DNA of 64,000 nt from Herbaspirillum rubrisubalbicans (GTDB taxonomy: Bacteria > Pseudomonadota > Gammaproteobacteria > Burkholderiales > Burkholderiaceae_D). The DNA lies in the NCBI RefSeq assembly GCF_003719195.1, contig NZ_CP024996.1:5332001-5396000 (forward strand), in the 5' to 3' direction. Shown in pieces: positions 9,038-17,407 of the stretch. A model generated the notes under the pieces. The model saw only the letters and a program-made list of their open reading frames with translations. It did no database searches and had not been told where the DNA came from. Position 1 is the stretch's first letter; every line of letters starts with the position of its first letter. The position numbers and the translations under genes are program-made.

Positions 9038-10255
9038 ATGAAAACGACCAACACCCCTACCCCCGCAACCCGGCTGTCGCTGCACCCCCTGTATCTGTGC
9101 GCCGCCCTGCTGGGCGCGGGCGCGGCGATGCCGGCCTGGGCGCAATCGGCGGTGACGCTCTATGGCACGGTCGACCTGGGCCTGGCCTATAGCAGCAACC
9201 AGGGCGGCGCCTCCAACACTTACATGAATTCCGGCGCACTCAACGCCAGCAAGCTGGGCTTTATGGGTAGCGAAGACCTGGGCGGCGGCACCAGCGCCCT
9301 GTTCCGCCTGGAAAACGGCTTCAGTGCCGATACCGGCGCCATGTCCAGCGGCGGCGTGCTGTTCAACCGCCAATCCTATGTCGGCCTGGCCAGCACGCAA
9401 TGGGGCCAGGTCACGGTAGGCCGCCAGTACACGCCCTACTTCCAGTACGTGGGCGGCCTGGGCCCGACCGGTGTGCTGACCGGCGCTACGGGTGCGCATC
9501 CGGGCGATATCGATGCGCTCGATACCACGCTGCGCATGAACAATTCCATCGTCTATACACTGCCCACGCTGGGCGGCCTGCAGGCGGGCATCCAGTACGG
9601 CATGGGCGAACAGGCGGGCAGCGCGGCCAACGGCAGCAGCGTCAGTGCCGCGCTGCGCTACGACTACCAAGCCTTCTCCTGGAGCGCCGGCTATACCCGC
9701 ATCAAGAACCTGGCCAGCGGCAACAGCGCCGGCAACTTCGGCAATGTCGGCAGCTTCGCCAACAATTCCCCCATCAATGCCGGCTATGCCTCGGCCGACA
9801 GCACCCAGTTGCTGGCTACGGCAGCCCGCTACACCTGGGGCGATCTGATGATGGGCCTGAACTATTCCAATGTGCAGTACAAGCCCGGTGCGCTGTCGGC
9901 CTTCACGCAGACGGCGACCTTCAACACCGTGGGTCTGATCGCCAGCTACAACGTCAATGCCGCCCTGACCCTGGCCGCCGGCTACAGCTACACGGCCGAG
10001 AAGGCGCGCAATGGCATTTCCTCGCCGGCCAAGTACAACCAGCTCTCGCTGGAGCAGGTCTATGCGCTCTCCAAGCGCACCGCCTTGTATGCGATCCAGG
10101 CCTACCAGCGTGCCAATGGCCAGACGCTGCGCGTGGGCAGCTCGGGAACCAGCATCGTCGATGCGGTGGCCGTCGTGGGCGACTCGCAGAATGGCACGCC
10201 TTCCAATGGTCGCGGCCAGTTCGTGGCGATGCTGGGCATCCGCCATTCGTTCTGA
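9038..10255 (+). CDS. Outer-membrane general porin (Gram-negative porin family, betaproteobacterial type)
   Basis: This 405-residue precursor has a signal peptide ending ..AWA before QSAVTLYGTVDLGL, the standard mature start of Neisseria/Burkholderia-type porins. The barrel is Gly/Tyr/Asn-rich and the protein ends in ..IRHSF with a terminal Phe, as needed for BAM recognition. AGGAGA lies five bases before the ATG at 9038. It begins 55 bases after the GH31 gene on the same strand and is probably co-transcribed, giving outer-membrane entry for that module's substrate. No specificity can be read from sequence. Confidence 0.95.
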   Translation: MKTTNTPTPATRLSLHPLYLCAALLGAGAAMPAWAQSAVTLYGTVDLGLAYSSNQGGASNTYMNSGALNASKLGFMGSEDLGGGTSALFRLENGFSADTGAMSSGGVLFNRQSYVGLASTQWGQVTVGRQYTPYFQYVGGLGPTGVLTGATGAHPGDIDALDTTLRMNNSIVYTLPTLGGLQAGIQYGMGEQAGSAANGSSVSAALRYDYQAFSWSAGYTRIKNLASGNSAGNFGNVGSFANNSPINAGYASADSTQLLATAARYTWGDLMMGLNYSNVQYKPGALSAFTQTATFNTVGLIASYNVNAALTLAAGYSYTAEKARNGISSPAKYNQLSLEQVYALSKRTALYAIQAYQRANGQTLRVGSSGTSIVDAVAVVGDSQNGTPSNGRGQFVAMLGIRHSF

Positions 10256-10313
10256 TCACAGGGTGGCGGGGCATGGGTTACCATGGCCGATTGATTGAAA
10301 CAGTCCATCTGCC

Positions 10314-10844
10314 ATGACCTCTGCCCTGCTCATCATCGATGTTCAACAAGCCTTGTGCAGCGGCGCTGATGCCGTGGCCAATGCAGAACAAACCATTGCC
10401 AGCATCAACCTGCTCTCGCAACGGGCACGCACCGCCGGCGTGCCGGTGATCTTCGTGCAACACGCGGATCACGGCGCACTGACGCATGACAGCCCCGGCT
10501 GGCAACTGGCAGCGGGACTGCATCATCAAGTCGACGACCTTTACCTGGGCAAGCGCGGCTCGGATGCCTTCCACCAGACGCAACTGGAAGCCCTGCTCCA
10601 GTCACGCGGGGTGAGGCAACTGGTGATCTGCGGAATGCAGACCGAGTTCTGCGTGGAGTCCACGGTGCGGCGCGCGCTGGCGCTGGGGTTCCCGGTGACG
10701 CTGGCAGCCGGCGCCCACACCACGGCGCCCAATGGCGTACTGTCGGTGGCCGATGTGATCGCGCATCACCAGACCACCCTGGCCAACCTGGGCGCCTATG
10801 GCGTGCGTACCACCATCACCGCGGCCAGCGATATCCGCTTCTGA
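10314..10844 (+). CDS. Cysteine hydrolase of the isochorismatase family
   Basis: This 176-residue cytosolic protein has the complete isochorismatase-like triad: Asp9 in LIIDVQ, Lys80 in LGKRGSDAF, and Cys113 in GMQTEFCVE. Such enzymes hydrolyse amides or related bonds (nicotinamidase, N-carbamoylsarcosine amidase and similar). It starts 58 bases after the porin and ends 15 bases before the convergent FAD oxidase gene. Nothing nearby fixes the substrate. Compare the exported, Cys-less relative at 14126. Confidence 0.9.
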   Translation: MTSALLIIDVQQALCSGADAVANAEQTIASINLLSQRARTAGVPVIFVQHADHGALTHDSPGWQLAAGLHHQVDDLYLGKRGSDAFHQTQLEALLQSRGVRQLVICGMQTEFCVESTVRRALALGFPVTLAAGAHTTAPNGVLSVADVIAHHQTTLANLGAYGVRTTITAASDIRF

Positions 10845-10859
10845 TAGGCACTGCGGGTT

Positions 10860-12146
10860 TCAGAACCGCTGTGGACTGAAAGGCGCCAGGTCGATTTCCG
10901 GTGCTTGTCCGGCCAGCAACTGGGCGGCGATACGACCGGTACGGGCCGAGCAGCCCAGGCCGATATGGCCGTGGCCATAGGCATGGATGATGTCGCCGCT
11001 GGCGCGGGAGTGACCGATGCAGGGCATCCCATCGGGTGTGCTGGGACGGCGGCCCAGCCAGAATTGCACATCCTCGGCCGGTAGCGGGCGCGGCAGGCCG
11101 GGGAAGAGTTTGCAGGCGATATCGCGCATGATCTCGCCGCGCCGCCAGTCCGGCGCCGCCTCGAAGGAGGCGAACTCGACCTGGCCGGCGATGCGCAAGC
11201 CGGTCTCCATCTGCGTGGCAATGACCTTAAATTCGGACACCATCATCGGCGTGCGCGCCCGGGCTTGCTGCTCGTGGCCACGGATGACGGCGTGATAGCC
11301 GCGCTCGCTCTCCAGTTGCACCGCGTCGCCCGCGGCCGCTGCCAGCGCCTTGGAGCGCGCGCCGGCACAGATCACGGCAGCGTCGCAGACGATCTCGCCA
11401 GCGTCGGTCAACACCGCCTTGAGCCGCCCCTGTTCCACCCGGAAGCCGGTAGCACGACCATCGATGCGGGTGGCGCCCCGCGCCAGCACATAGGCCTGCA
11501 AGGCCTGCAGGTAGGCAGCAGGGTTCTTGCAATGACCGGCCTCATCGACCTGCACCGCGAAGCCAAAGGCCGGGTCGAGGTCCGGCTCCCGCTCACGCAA
11601 GGCCTCGCCTTCCAGTTCCTGCCAGCTGATGCCCAGCTCACGGCGCACACCCCAACCGAAGGCATCGTTGTCGAAATGCTGGCGCGAGCGATAGACGTGC
11701 AGCACGCCGGAGGTGTCGATCAGGTGCGCCACGCCGGCCCGCTGCGCTACCTCCAGATGCAGGCTGCGGGCGTCCACCACCAGCGTGCGCAGCGCACGCG
11801 CGGTACTGCGGATGCGCTCGCGGCGGGCACTGGCCAGGTTGCGCAGCAGCCAGGGCGTCAGGCGCGGCAGGTAGCGCCAGCGGATCGAGAGCGGTCCCAG
11901 CGGGTCCATCAGGTAACCCGGTACCTTCTTCCACATGCCAGGCTCCACCGGCGGTATCACCGAATGCGAAGACAGCCAGCCGGCATTGCCATAGCTGGCC
12001 GCTTCCTCGCTACCGACCGGATTGAAGTCCAGCAGGCTCACCTGCAAGCCCTGGTCCAAGGCATGGATGGCACTCATGAGGCCCACGGCACCAGCGCCGA
12101 TGATCACGGCATGGCGGGGGAAGACGATTTCCGGGGAGGTCGGCAT
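10860..12146 (-). CDS. FAD-dependent oxidoreductase, D-amino-acid dehydrogenase (DadA-like)
   Basis: This 428-residue flavoprotein has a dinucleotide-binding motif IIGAGAVG at residues 15-22 and an acidic strand end (LLDFNP) for the FAD ribose. DAO-family features continue with SYGNAGWLS and a C-terminal GHGHIGLGCS stretch. DadA enzymes oxidise D-amino acids to 2-oxo acids and pass electrons to the respiratory chain. No alanine racemase or dad regulator is adjacent, so other amines are possible. It lies 80 bases downstream of the phosphoethanolamine-transferase-like gene on the same strand. Confidence 0.85.
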   Translation of the reverse strand: MPTSPEIVFPRHAVIIGAGAVGLMSAIHALDQGLQVSLLDFNPVGSEEAASYGNAGWLSSHSVIPPVEPGMWKKVPGYLMDPLGPLSIRWRYLPRLTPWLLRNLASARRERIRSTARALRTLVVDARSLHLEVAQRAGVAHLIDTSGVLHVYRSRQHFDNDAFGWGVRRELGISWQELEGEALREREPDLDPAFGFAVQVDEAGHCKNPAAYLQALQAYVLARGATRIDGRATGFRVEQGRLKAVLTDAGEIVCDAAVICAGARSKALAAAAGDAVQLESERGYHAVIRGHEQQARARTPMMVSEFKVIATQMETGLRIAGQVEFASFEAAPDWRRGEIMRDIACKLFPGLPRPLPAEDVQFWLGRRPSTPDGMPCIGHSRASGDIIHAYGHGHIGLGCSARTGRIAAQLLAGQAPEIDLAPFSPQRF

Positions 12147-12226
12147 GAGCAGAGGCAGAAGCGGCAGAAGAGGCGAAAGGAGGCGGACGCAAAAACAGCA
12201 TCATACGAGAACTTGCCCTGCGTTGT

Positions 12227-13897
12227 TCAGCTCCCCTGGTTGTAGAGCAAAGTGCGTGGCTGGTAGGGCTGGCCATTGATACGCCGCGACCGATGGAAAT
12301 GGGCCGCGGCGAATTGCTCGCTGAGAATGTCGTGACGTGCGTCGTAGTAGCGTGATTGCACGCCCAGCAAGCCCATGACGGTATGCTCCAGCTGGTCGGT
12401 CTGATAGGGACGGTATTCGAGCTGGGCCTTGTCTTGCGCGCTCTTGCCGGTGAAGGCGCGGGTCCATACCAGCATTGGGATTTCGTAACCGCTGGCGTCA
12501 GCCACCGATTGGCCGGCATGGTTGCGGGTATGGCCGACTTCCTGCGCATGGTCAGAGCTCAACAGCAGACTGGCATTGTCCTGGCGCGCCGTGTTCATGG
12601 TCAGTCTGAGCATGTTGCCGACCACGTAATCGTTGTAGGCCATGGCATTGTCATACTCGTTGCGCAGTTGGCGTATCCAGGGTGAGCGGTCGGCATTTTC
12701 CAGCTTTTCCATGACGCCATCGCGCACGCTGTCGAACTGCGCATACTGGCTGGGGTAGCGCATGTCGTAGGTGGGATGCGCCCCCAACAGATGGACCACG
12801 ATCAGCTTCTTCGGCGCCGGATCTTGGAGAGCGCTCTGCAGGGCGGGCAGCAGGTTGCCGTCGAAATTGTTTTCACCGCGTCCGGCGCCCTTGTTGATGA
12901 AGACCTGCTCATCGGCCCGGCGCGAGACCAGACCCAACCAGCCATCATTGGGCGGCTGGTTGGACAGCCAATGGATGCGAAAGCCCGCCTCGCGCGCCAG
13001 CATCAGCACGTCGGGCTTGCTGTTCCAGGCTTGCGGGTCGTTCAGGTCGGCCGGGGTCAACATCTTCATCAGCGAGGCCATGGTGGCCGGCTCGGAAGAG
13101 ACCACGTCGCGAAACACGATCAAGTCCTGGCGCATCGCCTCCAGAGTGGGCGAGGTGTGGCGCTCATAGCCATACAGCGACATGTTGGCGCGGTTGAGGC
13201 TCTCGCCGATCACCCACACCAGCGTGTTGCGCTCGGGGCCGTGGTAACTCACCTGCCAGTCGGACCGATGCGCCATGTTGCGCGCCACGTTGGCTTCCAT
13301 GCTGGCGGCCTGGGCCATCTGGGCGCGGTAGTCGAGATAGCGGATGGGCCAGAACAGCAGCGGGTTTTCCTTGGCCATGGTGGGATTGAAATGCAGTGCT
13401 ACGAACACCCCCAGCAGGCCGCCCACAACGGCCCTGCCGCGCCAGCGCCAGGGGGCTGGCGCCCGCCCGGATTCACGCCGGCGCAGCCAGCGCTCACCCA
13501 GCCACAAGCCACCCCACATCAGCCACAGCAGGCCCACGGCCTCGGCCAGGTCGCGGCCATTGTGGCGGAAGAATTCGCTGCTCTCGGCGGGATTGGTGTT
13601 GAAGATGGCTTGCAATACCAGGATGGGATTGGGTCGCAGGCCAAAGTAGTCACGCAGGAAACCCTTGATGGCGGCATCCAGGAAGAACAGTCCGACCACG
13701 CCCACATTGGCCGCCGAAAAACAGCGCGGCCGTTCGCGCAGCCAGGGCAGAACCAGGCACAAGCCAGCGATGCCGGGCAAGGCGGTGGCCATGAGCACGC
13801 TGCTCTTGGCCAGTTCGTTGACGCTGATGCGACCCAGCGCCCAGAAGATGGCCAGGCCGATCAAGCCCAGCACGAGTCGGTTGACCAGTTTGTTCAT
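12227..13897 (-). CDS. Phosphoethanolamine transferase-like membrane sulfatase-fold protein (EptA/CptA class)
   Basis: The 556-residue protein has about five N-terminal membrane helices, then a periplasmic alkaline-phosphatase/sulfatase-fold domain. Expected metal ligands are present: Glu232 in VIGESLNRANMSLYGYER, Thr272 (candidate nucleophile in SSEPATMASL), Asp449-His450 in SSDHAQE, and His460. Relatives move phosphoethanolamine from phosphatidylethanolamine to lipid A, core heptose or periplasmic glucan. The motif details resemble the CptA/EptC branch more than EptA. Whether it modifies lipid A, and hence cationic-peptide resistance, cannot be told. It is divergent from the exported isochorismatase-fold gene. 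Confidence 0.85.
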   Translation of the reverse strand: MNKLVNRLVLGLIGLAIFWALGRISVNELAKSSVLMATALPGIAGLCLVLPWLRERPRCFSAANVGVVGLFFLDAAIKGFLRDYFGLRPNPILVLQAIFNTNPAESSEFFRHNGRDLAEAVGLLWLMWGGLWLGERWLRRRESGRAPAPWRWRGRAVVGGLLGVFVALHFNPTMAKENPLLFWPIRYLDYRAQMAQAASMEANVARNMAHRSDWQVSYHGPERNTLVWVIGESLNRANMSLYGYERHTSPTLEAMRQDLIVFRDVVSSEPATMASLMKMLTPADLNDPQAWNSKPDVLMLAREAGFRIHWLSNQPPNDGWLGLVSRRADEQVFINKGAGRGENNFDGNLLPALQSALQDPAPKKLIVVHLLGAHPTYDMRYPSQYAQFDSVRDGVMEKLENADRSPWIRQLRNEYDNAMAYNDYVVGNMLRLTMNTARQDNASLLLSSDHAQEVGHTRNHAGQSVADASGYEIPMLVWTRAFTGKSAQDKAQLEYRPYQTDQLEHTVMGLLGVQSRYYDARHDILSEQFAAAHFHRSRRINGQPYQPRTLLYNQGS

Positions 13898-14031
13898 TGC
13901 TGTTTTGTACCGCCCCAGCCGGCAGGATATTGTTGTCAGGAAATGTCGTCCGGCGCTGCCGCTCCCTTGCGGCTGTGCTCCGGCGGGCCACGCTACAGAT
14001 GACCTGGGCGATAGGACCAGCTCAACGATGA

Positions 14032-14059
14032 TTGGTTTCCACGCTGGCTGGCGTATTAT
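14032..14059 (+). promoter_or_regulatory. Sigma-70 promoter for the exported isochorismatase-fold gene
   Basis: TTGGTT (14032-14037), a 16-base spacer and TATTAT (14054-14059, five of six) lie about 60 bases before the ATG at 14126. The -35 is weak. Strand and distance fit. Confidence 0.45.
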
Positions 14060-14125
14060 CGCAGCTTACAGAAAATCGGCCGCCCCCGGCGTCCCTGACC
14101 TCCCCCCGGTTTTGAAAGGAACACC

Positions 14126-14764
14126 ATGCGCCCCCTCCGCTCTGCCTTCCTGTCTGCGCTGCTCGGCTTGTCGGCTTGCCTGGGCGGGTCTGGCCCGGCC
14201 TCGGCCCAAGGCATCTATGATGACTGGTCCAACGTCAAGCCCCCCGCTGCGCCGGCGCTCTCGCACGTGGTGCTCGACCCGGCCACCACGGCCGTGCTGG
14301 TGCTGGACCTGGCGCGCCAGACCTGCCATCCCGATACCCGTCCGCGCTGCGTGGCGATGCTGCCGGGCGTGGCCAAGCTGCTGAGCATGGCGCGCGAAAA
14401 GAAGATGACGGTGATCCATACCCTGGGTGGACACAGCACGGCCGCCGATATCTGGCCGCAAGCGGCCATGCAAGGCGATGAAGCGCTGCTCAAGTCCGGC
14501 CCGGACAAATTCATCCACACCGACCTGGAAAAGATGCTGCGCGACAAAGGCATCAAGACCGTGGTCTGCATCGGCGCCGCGGCCCACGGGGCAGTCCTGC
14601 ATACGGCCGCCAGCGCCGCTTTCCGCGGCTTCGACGTAGTGGTGCCGGTGGACCTGATGGCCGCCGAAAGTACCTATGCCGAGCAATACACGGCCTGGCA
14701 TCTGGTCAATGCGCCGCGCCTGGGCGAACGGGTCAAGCTGACCCAGCTGGACTGGATCAACTGA
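14126..14764 (+). CDS. Exported isochorismatase-fold protein lacking the catalytic cysteine
   Basis: This 212-residue protein has a signal peptide; LSAC at residues 15-18 could be a lipobox, while ASAQ at 25-28 could be a signal peptidase I site. The fold is isochorismatase-like: Asp61 (VLVLDLARQ) and Lys128 (GPDKFIHTDLE) match the first two triad residues. The nucleophile position reads GAAAHGAVLHT where active family members have Thr-x-x-Cys-Val, so Ala156 replaces Cys. It may be a non-catalytic or mechanistically different periplasmic member. A promoter lies upstream, and it is divergent from the phosphoethanolamine-transferase-like gene. Confidence 0.85.
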   Translation: MRPLRSAFLSALLGLSACLGGSGPASAQGIYDDWSNVKPPAAPALSHVVLDPATTAVLVLDLARQTCHPDTRPRCVAMLPGVAKLLSMAREKKMTVIHTLGGHSTAADIWPQAAMQGDEALLKSGPDKFIHTDLEKMLRDKGIKTVVCIGAAAHGAVLHTAASAAFRGFDVVVPVDLMAAESTYAEQYTAWHLVNAPRLGERVKLTQLDWIN

Positions 14765-14768
14765 GTTT

Positions 14769-14795
14769 GTGGACAGGAATAAGCCGCTTGTCCAC
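14769..14795. repeat. Inverted repeat GTGGACA...TGTCCAC after a stop codon
   Basis: Seven-base arms GTGGACA (14769-14775) and TGTCCAC (14789-14795) enclose 13 bases just downstream of the exported isochorismatase-fold gene. There is no T-run, so a Rho-independent terminator is doubtful. It could stabilise the 3' end. Confidence 0.35.
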
Positions 14796-14807
14796 CATCA
14801 CGATTGC

Positions 14808-14845
14808 TGCATCAATACCGCGATTTGATGCAACAGATGCATCAA
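14808..14845. repeat. Three alternating copies of TGCATCAA/TTGATGCA
   Basis: TGCATCAA (14808-14815), TTGATGCA (14825-14832) and TGCATCAA (14838-14845) alternate in orientation between two convergent genes. The last two make a perfect 8+5+8 hairpin. It may end transcription from one side or be a protein-binding site. No T-tail is present. Confidence 0.5.
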
Positions 14846-14869
14846 TGGCGCGTGACCCTCACCTGGACC

Positions 14870-16420
14870 TCAGACTGACCTGAGGCGGAAGCGTGCCACC
14901 AGGCTGGCCAGTTGATCGGTCTGATCACGCAGCGAATGGGCGGCCGCCGCAGCCTGTTCCACCAGTGCGGCATTCTGTTGCGTGCCTTCATCCATCTGCG
15001 TGACAGCGTGGTTGATTTCATCGATGCCGCGGCTCTGCTCACGGCTGGCCACGGCGATCTCGCTCATCAGGGTGGCCACCCGTGCCACCGAATCGACGAT
15101 CTCATGCATGGTCTTGCCGGCCTGGTCCACCAGGTCGGCACCGCTGGCCACCTGCTGCACCGATCCCTCGATCAATTCCTTGATTTCGCGCGCCGCCGCG
15201 GCCGAGCGTTGTGCCAGGCTGCGCACTTCGGTGGCCACCACCGCAAAGCCGCGTCCCTGCTCGCCGGCGCGGGCCGCTTCCACTGCCGCATTCAGGGCCA
15301 GGATATTGGTCTGGAAAGCGATGCCATCGATCACGCCGATGATGTCCGCGATGCGCGCCGAGCCGCTACGAATCTCGCCCATGGTCTGCACCACGCGATC
15401 GACCACGGCGCCACCTTGTTGCGCCAGACGCGTCGAAGTACTCACCAGTTCGTTGGCCTGGTGCGCGTGTTCAGCATTCTGGCGCACGGTGGAGGTGAGT
15501 TCCTCCATGGCCGAGGCGGTCTCTTCCAGACTGGAGGCTTGCGATTCGGTGCGCGCGGACAGATCGGCATTGCCGTGGGCAATTTCACCGGAAGCGGTAT
15601 TGATGATGGCAATACTGCGATGAACCTCACCCACCATCTCGCCCAGGCTGTAGGTCATGTGGTTCAGCGCCAGCATCAATTGACCGGTTTCATCGCGGCT
15701 ATGCACGTTGACCTGGCCGCTCAGATCGTTGTCGGCCACCCGGCGCGCCAGTTGCAAGGCCTCGGCCAGCGGTCGCGAGACCACCCGGGCAATGGCGATG
15801 GCCAGTGCCAGGCCGAGCAGGATGCCGGCCACCAGCAGGCCCATGATCCAGTGCTGCGAGTGGTCGAAGACGCGGTCGGCGGCGGTGTTGGCTTCTTCCT
15901 TGTGGTCGATGTTGGCCTGGCGCAAGGCGGAGAATTGTTTCTCGATGGCGCGATAGGCCTTGAGCGAATCGCCCTTGGTCAGGGCCAGCGCTTCATCCTT
16001 GTGGTTCTCATGGGAGAGCGCAATGATTTTCCTGTGCTCCACCAGGTAGGCCGCCAGCGTATTGCTGAGTTGATCGAAGGCGGCAGACTCTTCCTTGGTC
16101 AGGTCGAGCTTGCGATAGTCCTGCTGCAGCGTAGTGAATTCGGCATAGCGCTCGGCCAGTGCTTTTTCCAGCGTGGCCATGGTCTGCTCATTGCCCAGGA
16201 TGTGCTGGAATTCGGTGGAGCGCACCCGCACCAGGGTACGCTCCAGCATCAGGCTGATACGGATGCTGGGCTCCCATTTGTGAGCGATCTCGGTGGCTGC
16301 GTCGTTGACCTTGTCCATCTGATACAAGGAAAACAAACCCAGCGCGCTCATCAAGCCCAGCACCGTGATGAAGGAGAGCAAGAGCTTGGTTGCAATCTTC
16401 CTGTCCATGAACCATTTCAT
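14870..16420 (-). CDS. Methyl-accepting chemotaxis protein (4HB sensor, HAMP, MCP signalling)
   Basis: This 516-residue inner-membrane receptor starts MKWFMDRKIATKLLLSF, giving the first membrane helix. A helical periplasmic four-helix-bundle sensor (about 35-190), a second membrane helix, HAMP and the long signalling coiled coil follow. The hairpin tip is the conserved GIAFQTNILALNAAVEAARA. Glu/Gln pairs such as SSLEETASAMEEL mark methylation helices. There is no C-terminal NWETF-like CheR tether. The start at 16420 was chosen by homology with the second receptor at 33735; AAGGGG lies upstream. No che genes are in the window. Ligand unknown. Confidence 0.95.
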   Translation of the reverse strand: MKWFMDRKIATKLLLSFITVLGLMSALGLFSLYQMDKVNDAATEIAHKWEPSIRISLMLERTLVRVRSTEFQHILGNEQTMATLEKALAERYAEFTTLQQDYRKLDLTKEESAAFDQLSNTLAAYLVEHRKIIALSHENHKDEALALTKGDSLKAYRAIEKQFSALRQANIDHKEEANTAADRVFDHSQHWIMGLLVAGILLGLALAIAIARVVSRPLAEALQLARRVADNDLSGQVNVHSRDETGQLMLALNHMTYSLGEMVGEVHRSIAIINTASGEIAHGNADLSARTESQASSLEETASAMEELTSTVRQNAEHAHQANELVSTSTRLAQQGGAVVDRVVQTMGEIRSGSARIADIIGVIDGIAFQTNILALNAAVEAARAGEQGRGFAVVATEVRSLAQRSAAAAREIKELIEGSVQQVASGADLVDQAGKTMHEIVDSVARVATLMSEIAVASREQSRGIDEINHAVTQMDEGTQQNAALVEQAAAAAHSLRDQTDQLASLVARFRLRSV

Positions 16421-16508
16421 ATTAATACCCCTTTTTATCCATCCATGAAGCGACCATGGCGGAAATGCCAGCCTTCGAGAAGATTGGCATTTCGGCATAC
16501 CGGCCGCC

Positions 16509-16545
16509 AAAAACAAAAGACCCAGTCCGCATCACGGACTGGGTC
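16509..16545 (-). terminator. Rho-independent terminator of the amidohydrolase-MFS operon
   Basis: An 11-base perfect stem, GACCCAGTCCG (16519-16529) with CGGACTGGGTC (16535-16545), has a 5-base loop. Read on the minus strand it is followed by TTTTGTTTTT. It lies about 45 bases after the amidohydrolase stop, in the right direction. Confidence 0.85.
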
Positions 16546-16588
16546 TGGAGCCCCCCCGGTACAGGGCGCCCTCCGGTGTGACCAGACG

Positions 16589-17407
16589 TCAGGCGATGTG
16601 GAACAATTGCGCCGCCGTCTGACCGATGATGCGATGGCGATCCTGCTCATCGCTCACCAATTGTTCGAACCGTCGCCAGCTATCGGCATAATCGGTCACG
16701 CTTTCATGCTGGGTATGTGGCCAATCGCTTCCCCATAGCAGGCGGTCTGTCCCCAGATGCTCACGCAGTAACGGCCAGGCCTGGCGTGCAAAACCTGCAC
16801 CGCCCTGCGCACCGCCATTGCGATATTGCGCTGACAGTTTTACCCAGACATGACGTGAAGCGCCGGTGGAGAGCAGATAGCGGAAACCGGGGTCAGCCAC
16901 GCCCAGTCCGGCATCGACCCGGCCGAAGTGGTCCACCACCACCTTCATGCCCCGTTCCAACAGGGGATCGAGCACCAGCGGCAAGTCGATGGCCTCGCGA
17001 TGGATCTCGACCTGCCAGTCCAGTGCCGCAATACGCGTGAGCGTGTCGCGCCAGGCGCCCTTGAAGTCCGGCAACGCTGCACCTCCCACCAGGTTGAAAC
17101 GCACCCCGACCACGCCGCCTTGCTGCAGCGCCTGCAGCTCGGTGTCGCTGATATCGGCATCGACCATAGCGATGCCGCGCAGGCGTTGCGGCGCGCGGGC
17201 GATGGCTTGCAGCAGGTAACTGTTGTCGCTGCCCAGGAAACTGGGCTGTACCAGCACGCCATGGCTCATGCCATGGGCATCCAGGCGCGCCAGGTATTGC
17301 TCTACCGTGACATCGTAGGCGGGCGTGTAGCGTCGGCCATCGGCCATCGGCAAACCACGTGCAAAGACGTGTGCGTGGGTATCGATGCGTAGTGGGGTGT
17401 GGCTCAT
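16589..17407 (-). CDS. Amidohydrolase-2 family metal-dependent hydrolase (COG3618, lactonase-like)
   Basis: This 272-residue TIM-barrel protein opens with DTHAHVF, the metal-binding HxH of the amidohydrolase superfamily. It continues with QPSFLGSDNSYLL, a histidine strand end (EIHREAIDL), VVDHFGRVD and GSDWPHTQHES near the C-terminus. Close relatives are 2-pyrone-4,6-dicarboxylate hydrolase (LigI), 4-sulfomuconolactone hydrolase and galactarolactone isomerase. The start overlaps the stop of the upstream transporter by four bases (ATGA), so the two are translationally coupled. The pair probably imports and opens a lactone or aromatic-derived acid. Exact substrate unknown. Confidence 0.87.
   Translation of the reverse strand: MSHTPLRIDTHAHVFARGLPMADGRRYTPAYDVTVEQYLARLDAHGMSHGVLVQPSFLGSDNSYLLQAIARAPQRLRGIAMVDADISDTELQALQQGGVVGVRFNLVGGAALPDFKGAWRDTLTRIAALDWQVEIHREAIDLPLVLDPLLERGMKVVVDHFGRVDAGLGVADPGFRYLLSTGASRHVWVKLSAQYRNGGAQGGAGFARQAWPLLREHLGTDRLLWGSDWPHTQHESVTDYADSWRRFEQLVSDEQDRHRIIGQTAAQLFHIA

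Noticed and set aside
6487..9054. An 855-codon open frame on the minus strand
   Set aside because: It is the antisense of the GH31 gene. GC-rich codon bias keeps the complementary frame open; the product is Gly/His/Ala-rich without any family motif.
14912..16738. A 608-codon plus-strand frame
   Set aside because: Shadow of the chemoreceptor and its downstream region; repetitive His/Gln/Gly composition.
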